The notes beneath the pieces are model-generated. The model worked only from the letters and a program-made list of their open reading frames with translations. It searched no databases and was not told the origin of the DNA. Made by a program: the position numbers and the translations under genes. This document shows positions 53,593 through 62,714 of a stretch of 64,000 nucleotides of DNA, one piece after another. The number at the start of each line of letters is the position of its first letter. Positions within the stretch are counted from its first letter, which is position 1. Origin of the DNA: Trueperaceae bacterium. GTDB lineage: Bacteria > Deinococcota > Deinococci > Deinococcales > Trueperaceae. The stretch covers positions 3,201,554 through 3,265,553 of the forward strand of contig CP070651.1 in assembly GCA_020354625.1 (NCBI GenBank). Direction: 5' to 3'.

Positions 53593-53598
53593 ATTATA
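53593..53598 (-). promoter_or_regulatory. Leaderless -10 box of the GNAT-NYN operon
   Basis: A consensus TATAAT on the minus strand, 6 bases before the ATG at 53586. Confidence 0.6.
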
Positions 53599-53762
53599 CT
53601 TCCCGCGGGTTCGGCGACCGGCCGGCAGGGTCTCACCTGGCCGGCATGTAATGCCACCCCGAGACCGGAGCCTCCCGTACGAGTATCCTTGGTAGAATCG
53701 TAAGGCCGCCACTACATTTTTCGGTTTGACACTGTCGACCTTACCCGTTGAGGAGAGAGATC

Positions 53763-54938
<1,176 letters not shown>

Positions 54939-54975
54939 GGCCTCACCAGCAGGCTGTATATGATAAAAAAGTGCT

Positions 54976-55824
54976 ATGGCAAGAATCGTGATGGGCAATC
55001 TCGGCGGTGCTCTGGCGGTCATTCAGTCTAGGGAGGTTCTCGCCGAACTCACCAGCGAATGGTCTGACGTCACCATCATACAGCGCACGATCCGAAACGA
55101 TCAGAGCGGTGATGAGGCGCTCCTAGCCGCTCTACAAGAGGGGGTCATCAACATCGGTATCCAGCGCATCGATCAGATCCCCACGGCACTCCCAGACGGA
55201 ATCGTGTTGGCTGCTGTTACCAGGAGGCTCGAGCCCCGTAGCGCCCTGGTGGCCCGGGGCACAAAGCACCTCGACGACCTCGCCGAAAATGCGACCATCG
55301 GCGTGATGACAGACCGGGACGGTAGCGTCCTCAACAGTGGACACAAGCGCTTTCAGATCACCCGGCTCAGTGGTAACCTCGAAGAGAATCTGGGGCTTTT
55401 GGCTTCCCGGGAAATAACGGCGCTCATCGTACCCGCCTCGACACTCTTGGCCCTGGATTTACGGCCCCATATCGACGCCCTGCTCGACCACGAAACCTTC
55501 TGCCCTCCTCCTGGGCAAGGCGCCGTCGGCTTGCTGGTACGCGAAGACGACGACCTCGCCATCGACATCGCCTACTCGCTGCAACACCGGCCCAGTTTCG
55601 AGCGCATCTCCGCCGAGCGCAGCTTCGCGAGCAGCGTAGCAGCACCCTATCAAGTGGGGGCCTTGGCCACCCTTACCGACGATGGAGGTCTCAAGCTCTT
55701 CGCCACCATCACCGACCCCACTACCACCTTGAAAGCCAGCCTCATCGGGAAGATCGATCGCGCCGGACAGCTCGGCAAGGAGCTTGCTGAGGACATGCTC
55801 GAGCAACTCGCCGCCGCCAATTGA
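54976..55824 (+). CDS. Degenerate hydroxymethylbilane synthase (HemC) homologue, probably non-catalytic
   Basis: This 282-residue protein aligns along its length with HemC: GNLGGALAVIQS for GTRGSxLALxQ, GVINIGIQRIDQIPTALPDG for the GEIDIAVHSLKDLPT region, LSGNLEENL for LRGNVxTRL, and CPPPGQGAVGLLVREDD. Key residues have changed: Gln67 stands where the catalytic aspartate of KDxP should be, AAPYQVG (222-228) replaces the GGCxxP loop that holds the dipyrromethane cofactor, and several binding arginines are missing. It is about 30 residues shorter than HemC. The fold is probably kept with another role, perhaps ligand binding. It may be co-transcribed with metK. Confidence 0.75.
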   Translation: MARIVMGNLGGALAVIQSREVLAELTSEWSDVTIIQRTIRNDQSGDEALLAALQEGVINIGIQRIDQIPTALPDGIVLAAVTRRLEPRSALVARGTKHLDDLAENATIGVMTDRDGSVLNSGHKRFQITRLSGNLEENLGLLASREITALIVPASTLLALDLRPHIDALLDHETFCPPPGQGAVGLLVREDDDLAIDIAYSLQHRPSFERISAERSFASSVAAPYQVGALATLTDDGGLKLFATITDPTTTLKASLIGKIDRAGQLGKELAEDMLEQLAAAN

Positions 55825-55855
55825 GCGCGGCGATTCGGTCCGCCGAAGCCTCGCT

Positions 55856-58800
55856 CTATACCGCTTGACGATTGCCTTCAAGCACGAGCGCATCGGCTTG
55901 ATCGAGGGGCTTTTCTCTGCCCTGAGACCAGGCGGTAACAAAAGTGAGGTCATCTAAGCGGCAACGGACGGCAGACACCTCCTGCTCATACCGGCTACGC
56001 TCGATAAGCAGCAACGGAGCCCGAATGGCTTCCCGCAACTTTTCTGCCGCCCCCCAGAGACGCGCTGCCCGCTCAGGTTCCCCCCGTGAAACCGAGCTCG
56101 CCATCCCCTCCAGCGACACGGCGACGCCGTGCCTATCGCCCAACGACCGGTGAATCGTCAGGCTTTCGCGATAGTGGGCTTGGGCCGAGATCTCATCATT
56201 CTCGGCGCAGGCTACCAGACCCAGGCCGCTATGGGCTACCGCCACGCCTTTCTTGTCACCCACGCCCTCCATAATGGTTAGGCTCTCTTTGAACAGGACA
56301 CGGGCGGAGGCTAGATCCTTCTCGGCGCAAGCGACCCACCCCAAACTCTGGAGCGCGTGAGCGGTGATGACCACCTTGTGCCCCAGGGCGCGCGCCGTGG
56401 CCAGAGCTTCTTCAAGCAGCGAGCGCGCCCGAGCAAAATCCCCTCGATAATAGCTCAAGCTCCCTAGTTTGATAAGCGCCCCGGCAGCACCGATCTCATC
56501 GCCTATCTCTCGCCTGACCTTCAGGCTCTCTTCATACTGTTCGTGGGCCGCAGCGTGATCGCCTTGAACCAGCAGCACGTTTCCCAAGTTGTTGAGCACG
56601 TGGCCAAGACCCCACAGGTTTCCCAACTCCCGCATCATGCCGAGGCTCTCTTCATACAGCGCGTAAGCCCTGGCAAAGTCACTCTCCCGGTAAGACAGAT
56701 CTCCCAAGTTGAGAAGCGTAAAGGAGATGCGTTCCTTATCCCCTATTTCGCGGTTTATCGCCAGGCACTCCTCGAAATGCAACCTCGCCAACTCGTAATC
56801 TCCCTGCTGTTTGAAGAGAAGCGCCAGCGTGTGGAGCGTGTGGGAAATGCCCTTCTTGTTCCCAAGGTCCCGTGCTACCTTCAGACTCTCCTCGAGCAGC
56901 GAGCGGGCCAAACCCCATTCGCCTCGACCGAACTCAAGATCTCCCGTTTTTCTTAGCGCTTCAGCTATGTTGTACTTGTCACCCAGCTCTCGAGCCCGTT
57001 CTAAGCTTTCCTCCAGCAACGAGCTCGACTTACGGTAGAAATCGGTGTGCCCGACTAATCCTACTAGGCTGAGGAGCGACTCTACGATATCTAGCTTATT
57101 ACCCAAGGCCTTTCGAATCACCAGGCTCTCTTCGATCAAGTCGCGGGCCAAGGGAAAATCGCTCTGTATCTTGGCCAGCTCTCCCGCCCCCTGGAGGGCT
57201 TTCGCTCGTTCGGCGGTCCACTCAACTGCTGCGGGGAGGGCCAAAGCACGTGTCAACCACGCCCGGCCCTCGTAAAGATAGCCGCGTATGCGCCAAAAAC
57301 GCCACAGCGCCCCGGTGAGTTGCAAACCGAGCTTCGCGTTGCCGGTTTCAACCGCCCAGCCGAGGGCGAGGCGAAGGTTGTCGTGCTCCTCATCCAAACG
57401 CTCCAACCAAGCAGGGTCTTCCACCGTCCAGGACTTGGCTTCGGCCTCTTCTGCCAAAGACAGAAAATACTGGGCGTGACGCTCTTGAACTGCCTGCTGC
57501 TCACCGGGGTGTTCGGCCAGCTTCTCCTCGGTATATTGGTACAGAAGCGGGTGACGGTCGAAGCGGCCGCTCGCCAGCACCCGCATCAGCGACTTGTCCA
57601 CCAGCGACGCCAGGACCGGAATGGTGGCCCCGACCACCTCAGCAGCCGCCTCACGCCTGAACCCACCCCGGAACACCGACAGCCTCCGAAGCACGCTCTG
57701 CTCGTTGGATGAGAGTAGATTCCACGAGTGCTCGAACGTGGCGCGAAGGCTCCTGTGACGCCCCGCCACATTCCGGGTCGGGTTGGTCAAAAAGTCGATG
57801 TTCCTCTCGATCTCCCCTGCAATCTCCGGTAGCGGGATCAGCCTCACCCACGCAGCCGCCAGCTCGATCCCCAACGGAAACCCCTCCACCAACCGGCAGA
57901 TCTCCCACACCGACTCGGCGTTCTCCTTCGTGAACGAAAAGCTCGGGTCGGCGCGCCTCGCTCGCTGCACGAACAGGCGGACCGCATCGATCCCCTCAGC
58001 TTCCTCGTGGGGGGCATCCCCCTTGGGAACCGCGAGCCCGCCTAGCGGGTACAACCACTCCTCCATGACATTCAACCTCTCCCGCGACGTCACCACAACC
58101 TTCAAAGTGGGACACGAACGCACCAACTCGGAAGCGAACCCCACCCCCTCCATCAGCTGCTCGAAATTGTCGAGCACCAGGAGCAGCTCCCTCGTCTTCA
58201 ACTGCCTTACAACCTGGGACGACACCTCGTCGCTCCCCCGCACGGAGAGCCCCACCAGCTGAGCGATCTGCGACGGTATCAGCGAAGCGTCCGTGAGCGA
58301 GTCCAACTCGATAAAGTACACCCCGTCTTTAAAGCGACCCCCCCGCAACTCTTCCCGAGCCAGTCTCAGCGCCAGACGCGACTTGCCCACGCCTCCAGGC
58401 CCTACCAACGTGATCAGCCGGCACTCGGCTTCGAAAAGCTGCTCTTTGAGCTTCGCTAGTTCCACATCCCGCCCCACAAAAGACGTAACTACGGGCGGTA
58501 GAACACTCGGTATAGAACCCTCGCCGGGCACAACCTCCCGCAGCCGCCCCCGCGCTTCCTCACGGCTCAGCTCGAGCATCAGGCCGTACGCCTGCGCTTC
58601 GCGCCGCAAGGTATCCGCATGCACGCTCCCCCCAGCCAACAGCAAGGTGTAAAGGTGTTCGATCCCTTCAAGTTCAGGCGGGGCAGCAGCCGGTATATGA
58701 AAGGCCTGCTCGGCATGCCAAGCTGCAGCCTTGAAATCCCCTCGAAACGCAACTTCTGCAGCCAAACCTAGACGGGCTCTCCCGGCTTGAGCCGCCAAGA

Positions 58801-59188
58801 ACTCGCGGGTTTCATACACCCACTCCTCCAATTCGACCCCAACGTTTGCAAGCTCGACACCGTAGAGGAAAGAACCGCGGTACATCTCCACGGCCTCAAA
58901 ATGCGACCCCTTCTCGACCGCCCGAAGAAACTCGTTGGCGTCACACCTGATCGGTGTTCGAACCTGCACCTCATCGGCCTCGAAGACAGCTGGAAGCCCC
59001 TTCCGGAGTTGATGAAGCGCCGTGCTCAAACTGTGCCGCGGGTTCGCCGAGCCCATCCAGAAGAGTTCCGCCAGAAACCGGCGTTCTTTGGGACCCTCGA
59101 GCGCTAGGTAACAGAGCAATAGCAGCGGCTTGGGACGATGAAAACTAGCACCCGCGAGCCCGAGTTCTCCCAGGGTGCGCAAAATCAC
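55856..59188 (-). CDS. SARP/STAND-type transcriptional regulator with TPR array
   Basis: The protein has 1110 residues. An N-terminal winged helix and BTAD-like region (about 1-200; AELFWMGSANPRHSLSTALH) precede a STAND ATPase with P-loop GPGGVGKS (263-270), Walker B LLLVLDNFE (335-343) and VVTSRERL. About nine TPR-like repeats of roughly 40 residues follow (about 690-1030; the recurring core is EESLxxxRxLGD). Such AfsR/GutR-like proteins couple ligand or partner sensing by the TPRs to DNA binding. The start is GTG at 59188, with TATAAT 6 bases upstream and a 10-bp palindrome just beyond. The partner ligand is unknown. Confidence 0.85.
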   Translation of the reverse strand: MILRTLGELGLAGASFHRPKPLLLLCYLALEGPKERRFLAELFWMGSANPRHSLSTALHQLRKGLPAVFEADEVQVRTPIRCDANEFLRAVEKGSHFEAVEMYRGSFLYGVELANVGVELEEWVYETREFLAAQAGRARLGLAAEVAFRGDFKAAAWHAEQAFHIPAAAPPELEGIEHLYTLLLAGGSVHADTLRREAQAYGLMLELSREEARGRLREVVPGEGSIPSVLPPVVTSFVGRDVELAKLKEQLFEAECRLITLVGPGGVGKSRLALRLAREELRGGRFKDGVYFIELDSLTDASLIPSQIAQLVGLSVRGSDEVSSQVVRQLKTRELLLVLDNFEQLMEGVGFASELVRSCPTLKVVVTSRERLNVMEEWLYPLGGLAVPKGDAPHEEAEGIDAVRLFVQRARRADPSFSFTKENAESVWEICRLVEGFPLGIELAAAWVRLIPLPEIAGEIERNIDFLTNPTRNVAGRHRSLRATFEHSWNLLSSNEQSVLRRLSVFRGGFRREAAAEVVGATIPVLASLVDKSLMRVLASGRFDRHPLLYQYTEEKLAEHPGEQQAVQERHAQYFLSLAEEAEAKSWTVEDPAWLERLDEEHDNLRLALGWAVETGNAKLGLQLTGALWRFWRIRGYLYEGRAWLTRALALPAAVEWTAERAKALQGAGELAKIQSDFPLARDLIEESLVIRKALGNKLDIVESLLSLVGLVGHTDFYRKSSSLLEESLERARELGDKYNIAEALRKTGDLEFGRGEWGLARSLLEESLKVARDLGNKKGISHTLHTLALLFKQQGDYELARLHFEECLAINREIGDKERISFTLLNLGDLSYRESDFARAYALYEESLGMMRELGNLWGLGHVLNNLGNVLLVQGDHAAAHEQYEESLKVRREIGDEIGAAGALIKLGSLSYYRGDFARARSLLEEALATARALGHKVVITAHALQSLGWVACAEKDLASARVLFKESLTIMEGVGDKKGVAVAHSGLGLVACAENDEISAQAHYRESLTIHRSLGDRHGVAVSLEGMASSVSRGEPERAARLWGAAEKLREAIRAPLLLIERSRYEQEVSAVRCRLDDLTFVTAWSQGREKPLDQADALVLEGNRQAV

Positions 59189-59194
59189 ACCTTA

Positions 59195-59200
59195 ATTATA
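59195..59200 (-). promoter_or_regulatory. Leaderless -10 box of the STAND regulator
   Basis: TATAAT on the minus strand, 6 bases before GTG 59188. Confidence 0.6.
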
Positions 59201-59203
59201 GAG

Positions 59204-59228
59204 CACCCTCAACGGGTCGTTGAGGGTG
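59204..59228. promoter_or_regulatory. Palindromic operator candidate of the STAND regulator
   Basis: CACCCTCAAC (59204-59213), GGGTC, GTTGAGGGTG (59219-59228): a perfect 10-bp inverted repeat starting 3 bp upstream of the -10 box, covering the spacer and -35 region. This position suits autorepression or activation. It also lies upstream of the divergent secreted-protein gene. Confidence 0.65.
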
Positions 59229-59364
59229 GATTGATACCGTTTGTGATACTCCTGCGTCACGATCGAAGCAACTGTCGGCAGCTGTTGCGGAAAGGGGGAA
59301 CACGAGAACACCTTAGGTTGCCCATCAAACGTGAAGATCGAAATAGGGAAAGTGAGGAACAAAA

Positions 59365-59769
59365 ATGAATAGACCTATCCTGTTCTTGTCATCCGTTACC
59401 CTACTTTTCACCCTGTCCGCTTTCGTCTCGGCACAGAACGCTCCGGTGCAGATCGAGCTTTTTCACTTAGAAGGTTGTACTACCTACATGCAGGCTTGGA
59501 ACGATGTGGCGGTCGCTCTGACCGAGACAGGGATCGACGCCACCGTCAGGCTGGTCCCCTTCGCCACCATCGAAGAAGCGGATGCCCTACACGTACCCGG
59601 CTCACCCACCATCAAGATCAACGGGCTGGATCTTGAGTATTACCAGGGCCCAGGTGCATTAGGTTGCCGTGTATATGCAGAAAACGACGGCAAGGGCTGG
59701 CCCAGCATGTCGCTGTTGACAGATCAGCTCTTCAAAGCGGCGAGGGTGGCAAATACAAACATGCTCTAG
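59365..59769 (+). CDS. Small secreted thioredoxin-fold-like protein
   Basis: This 134-residue protein has a signal peptide (LFLSSVTLLFTLSAFVSAQ). The mature part has FHLEGCTTYMQAW (Cys38), VPGSPTIKINGLDLE with a cis-proline-like PT, and LGCRVY (Cys101). This order resembles small thioredoxin-like proteins with a GCPSY-type motif near metal-resistance genes, but there is no CxxC. A clear GAGGAA precedes the ATG. It is transcribed divergently from the STAND regulator. Confidence 0.65.
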   Translation: MNRPILFLSSVTLLFTLSAFVSAQNAPVQIELFHLEGCTTYMQAWNDVAVALTETGIDATVRLVPFATIEEADALHVPGSPTIKINGLDLEYYQGPGALGCRVYAENDGKGWPSMSLLTDQLFKAARVANTNML

Positions 59770-59875
59770 GCCACGCCACGTTTTGTCAACGATGTTCTCA
59801 TTTCATTGAACGATCGTCCAGGTTGCCTTCTGCCAGTGTTCCTGCTGACAGCAGTCAGCCAGAAAGGGGAAAGCC

Positions 59876-60520
59876 GTGAGAAGGTTTCTCATCCTGCTCC
59901 TTGCGGTAACGACAGCAGTTATGGGTTTGGCCCTAGCCGACAACTATCTCTTTGAAGGACTCATCGACTTTGAAGAAGTCATCGACATCGAACAAGTACA
60001 GGTCACCCCGCCGGATCGACTCGAGCCCGCGCTCGATCCCCTGATGGTCTTTTTCACCTTCGATGATAGCGGTTTCGACTACACCGCCGACTATACGGAC
60101 GACGAAACTGACGCAGCCTACTTGAAGCTCGCTTTCAAAGACGGTACCTTCGAAGTAACGTTCAACGACCACATGCTCGAAGGGGCGCTGCCCACCATCG
60201 CCATCAAGGTTCCCAAACGCGTCGAGACAGACGACTACGGCAACGAAACCATCGTAACGGACCTCAGAGACCTGGTAGGGATCGAATGGTACGACTCGGG
60301 GAGCGAAGTTCTGGGCTTCAAAGTGACCCACGAAGATATGAGGCTCAGAGACGTCTCGGCAGCCTACTTCGCCGCCTTCGAGATGTACGGCTTCGAACTC
60401 GTAGAAGAGACCACGGGCAATAACCTCATCGCCTGCGTTTTCGGCGATGGCGTCTATCAGCTCAGGACCGTATTCACACGCCATGGTGAAGATATCGTCG
60501 CTTACCTGCACACGACGTAA
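59876..60520 (+). CDS. Secreted hypothetical protein
   Basis: This 214-residue protein starts at GTG 59876 behind GGGGAAAG. A signal peptide (FLILLLAVTTAVMGLALAD) precedes an acidic mature part, with alternating polar and hydrophobic strands and no cysteine pair. I do not recognise the family. It is on the same strand as the small thioredoxin-like gene, 106 bp after it, and ends before a strong terminator, so the two may be co-expressed. Confidence 0.65.
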   Translation: MRRFLILLLAVTTAVMGLALADNYLFEGLIDFEEVIDIEQVQVTPPDRLEPALDPLMVFFTFDDSGFDYTADYTDDETDAAYLKLAFKDGTFEVTFNDHMLEGALPTIAIKVPKRVETDDYGNETIVTDLRDLVGIEWYDSGSEVLGFKVTHEDMRLRDVSAAYFAAFEMYGFELVEETTGNNLIACVFGDGVYQLRTVFTRHGEDIVAYLHTT

Positions 60521-60539
60521 GCTCATGGGGCGTCTGGCA

Positions 60540-60577
60540 ACGAGACCGGGGTTCTCCCGGCCTCGTCCATCTTTTTC
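60540..60577 (+). terminator. Intrinsic terminator after the secreted hypothetical gene
   Basis: ACGAGACCGGG and CCCGGCCTCGT (60540-60566, one mismatch) form a hairpin with a 5-base loop, followed by a run of five T residues at about 60571. Confidence 0.85.
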
Positions 60578-60615
60578 ACGCTTCGAGGACTATCGCGACT
60601 CCACCGTCACCACTA

Positions 60616-60945
60616 TCACACGGGCTTGAGCCTATCGGTGAACTGCCTGCGAAACTTCGCTACCTTGGGCGCGACGACCACGCGGCAGTACCCTTGCTCG
60701 CGGTTTTCGGCAAAGTAGTTCTGGTGATAGTCTTCCGCCGGGTAGGAGATCTTGACGACTTCGGCGTGGCCCGTCTGCCCGCTGCAGACCTGCTGGTAGC
60801 TGGGATTGGCCACGGTTCCACCGGCGTAGCCCGAGACCACATCCACAACCCCATCAAGTCCGTCGTAGACCGCCTCGAGACACCAGAAACACCCTCCACC
60901 GAGGGTAGCGGTCTCGAGACTCGATGCTTGCGATGGCTGTTGCAT
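60616..60945 (-). CDS. msrA: Peptide methionine sulfoxide reductase MsrA with a large internal deletion
   Basis: The 109-residue frame has the MsrA start (GGGCFWCLEAVYDGLDGV, catalytic Cys19), SGYAGG and the GQTGHAEVVKI stretch, then jumps at about residues 66-68 to SYPAEDYHQNYF, which belongs near the C-terminus; the usual end VVVAPKVAKFRRQF is present. About 65-75 residues, including the expected HDPTQ and GTQYRS regions, are missing without a frame break. It is either a non-functional remnant, an unusual short form or an assembly error. A TAGAGT box lies 6 bases before the ATG. Confidence 0.8.
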   Translation of the reverse strand: MQQPSQASSLETATLGGGCFWCLEAVYDGLDGVVDVVSGYAGGTVANPSYQQVCSGQTGHAEVVKISYPAEDYHQNYFAENREQGYCRVVVAPKVAKFRRQFTDRLKPV

Positions 60946-60951
60946 ACATCC

Positions 60952-60957
60952 ACTCTA
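60952..60957 (-). promoter_or_regulatory. Leaderless -10 box of msrA
   Basis: TAGAGT on the minus strand, 6 bases before ATG 60945. Confidence 0.4.
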
Positions 60958-61043
60958 AACCCCTCAGCCCTCCCGGTCTAAGGTAGCCCAGAGGTGGCTC
61001 TCCTGAAAGAAAACCCAGATTCCCGGCAAGCCCTCGGGAGACC

Positions 61044-61079
61044 CCGTATAAGAGTTGACCTGGGTCAACTCTTATACGG
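61044..61079. promoter_or_regulatory. Perfect 36-bp palindrome between msrA and tlpA-ccdA
   Basis: CCGTATAAGAGTTGACC (61044-61060), TG, GGTCAACTCTTATACGG (61063-61079). All 17 pairs match. It lies about 100 bp from each of the divergent redox genes. It looks like a high-affinity operator for a dimeric or tetrameric regulator, or a cruciform or terminator-like structure; no U-tract follows. Confidence 0.75.
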
Positions 61080-61170
61080 TCACGTTCCTCTCGTCTGGCT
61101 ATCATCACACCTATCAGGAGGTACACCCCAACCCTAGTACCGTCCAAGCCCTTTTTCGGTAGGAGTGATG

Positions 61171-61728
61171 ATGAAGCGACGTGTGTTTCCAACAGTACTA
61201 CTTTTACTCATTTTGCTGATGACCACCCTGGCGTCGGCTGTAAGCCCCGGCAAGCCCGCGCCCGACTTTACCCTGGTCGACGAGAACGGCCAGGTCATCA
61301 AGCTTTCCGATTTTCAGGGCAGCCCGGTGGTCCTCAACGCCTGGGCTACCTGGTGCCCCTTTTGCATCGAAGAGATCCCCCTGTTCCAACAAGCCCACGA
61401 CGCGGTCAGCAGTGCGGGCGGTGAGGTCGCCTTCTTGCTGGTCAACCTCGCCGAGCCCTTCGAGATGGCGAGAGACTTTCTCGAGCAGGAAGTCGGCACC
61501 ACCCTGACCTCTGTCTACGACGCTTCTACCGAACAGAAACAACAGTTCGCCGACATCGACTTCGATACCACGCGCAACGTCCTAAACAAGGTCTACCGTG
61601 TGCGGGGCATGCCGACGACCTTCTTCATCGACGCCGAAGGCGTGGTGGCCTCGGTCAAGATCGGCCCCCTCACCGCAGGCGAGCTCACCGATCACCTGGC
61701 CGGCATCGGGGTAGAGTGGAGCCGATGA
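61171..61728 (+). CDS. TlpA/ResA-like thiol-disulfide oxidoreductase
   Basis: The protein has 185 residues from ATG 61171, with AGGAG 5 bases upstream; GTG 61165 and ATG 61168 are alternatives. A signal or anchor segment (about 5-24) precedes a thioredoxin fold with WCPFC (Cys62, Cys65) and the cis-proline GMPTTFFID. It would reduce disulfides outside the membrane, for cytochrome c maturation or similar tasks, taking electrons from CcdA. The next gene is ccdA, overlapping by 4 bases (ATGA), so the two form a functional pair. Confidence 0.9.
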   Translation: MKRRVFPTVLLLLILLMTTLASAVSPGKPAPDFTLVDENGQVIKLSDFQGSPVVLNAWATWCPFCIEEIPLFQQAHDAVSSAGGEVAFLLVNLAEPFEMARDFLEQEVGTTLTSVYDASTEQKQQFADIDFDTTRNVLNKVYRVRGMPTTFFIDAEGVVASVKIGPLTAGELTDHLAGIGVEWSR

Positions 61729-62528
61729 GCGACGTCACCCGCACCGAAGACCACGCTGAAGCCGTCAACCACACAGAAGGCGGGAGCAACGCACCTGCCG
61801 TGTCCGTACGCTTGAACCTCACCCTGCACACCTTCGCCTTCGTGTTGGGCCTGAGCGCCGTTTTTATCGCCCTCGGCTTCAGCGCCGGGCTGGTCAGCAA
61901 CGTGCTCTTCGAGTACGGCACTATCATCCGGGTCGTCGCCGGCGTGTTCCTGGTCCTCATGGGGCTCCTCATGTTGAAGGTCATTCCGCTCCCGTTTTTG
62001 CAGCGCGACATGCGGGTACACATGCAATACAAGCCGACCGGCTACGCCGGCTCGGCGCTGGTCGGCGTCGCCTTCGCGGCCGGTTGGACACCCTGCATCG
62101 GCCCGATCCTGGCCGGCATCCTCGGAATCGCAGCCACCACCGGGGGCGCTTCGCAGGGCGGTCTGCTCTTAGGCGTCTACGCGCTCGGCTTCGCCGTCCC
62201 CTTCCTGGTCTTTGCGCAGCTCCTCCCCGCCTGGAAAGCGCTCCGGCGCTACGCCGGCGTCATCGAGAAGGTCGGTGCGGTCCTCTTGATCGCCGTCGGG
62301 CTCCTGCTCGCCACCGGCGCCGTCAACGCCTTCGCCCCCTACCTGGCGAGTCTCGGCAGCGTCGAGGGCGCTGTCTTGGACGGCGCCAGCACCCCGACTC
62401 TCGGCATCGCCTTCGCCGCCGGCGCGCTCTCGTTCCTCTCCCCTTGCGTACTCCCCATCCTGCCATCGTTTTTGGCCTACCTCACCGGCATGAACGTCAA
62501 CCAGCTCATGGAGAAGGCGGCCGCCTAA
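61725..62528 (+). CDS. CcdA-type thiol-reducing membrane protein with apparently permuted segment order
   Basis: This 267-residue protein has about six membrane segments. After a polar start of about 33 residues it begins with HTFAFVLGLSAVFIALGFSA, which in normal CcdA is the second segment. The second redox cysteine follows in GWTPCIGPILAG (Cys124). The protein ends with GIAFAAGALSFLSPCVLPILPSFLAYLTG (Cys241), which in normal CcdA is the first segment. The segment order is therefore 2-3-4-5-6-1. With six segments both ends lie on the same side, so a circular permutation is topologically possible. It should pass electrons from cytoplasmic thioredoxin to the TlpA-like partner. Confidence 0.85.
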   Translation: MSDVTRTEDHAEAVNHTEGGSNAPAVSVRLNLTLHTFAFVLGLSAVFIALGFSAGLVSNVLFEYGTIIRVVAGVFLVLMGLLMLKVIPLPFLQRDMRVHMQYKPTGYAGSALVGVAFAAGWTPCIGPILAGILGIAATTGGASQGGLLLGVYALGFAVPFLVFAQLLPAWKALRRYAGVIEKVGAVLLIAVGLLLATGAVNAFAPYLASLGSVEGAVLDGASTPTLGIAFAAGALSFLSPCVLPILPSFLAYLTGMNVNQLMEKAAA

Positions 62529-62543
62529 GCCCGAGCTTCAACG

Positions 62544-62688
62544 GGTAATGGGTCATGCGTAATGAGTAATGAGTAGGTTGCCAGCAAAGGGTTTAGGCAC
62601 CTAAATATGTAATGTTCGCGGTTGGAGGTTCTTAGTTGCACCCCTTCGCTTCGAAACACCCATCACCCATTCCTCATCACCCATCACC
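62544..62688. repeat. TRATGRG heptamer inverted-repeat element (copy 6)
   Basis: The left array is TAATGGG, TCATGCG, TAATGAG, TAATGAG. The right array, starting ACACCCATCACCCATTCCTC and ending ACCCATCACC, stops at 62688. The region between holds no gene. It separates the convergent ccdA and ddrA units. Confidence 0.8.
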
Positions 62689-62714
62689 TTCCCTTCTTCT
62701 GTTCGCAAAAAATC

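Noticed and set aside
53600..53762. SAM riboswitch before metK
   Set aside because: The region lacks the conserved SAM-I core and a downstream terminator/anti-terminator arrangement.
55856..59188. STAND protein as an antiphage system
   Set aside because: An N-terminal SARP-like DNA-binding region and TPR tail indicate a transcription regulator; no effector nuclease or other defence gene is adjacent.
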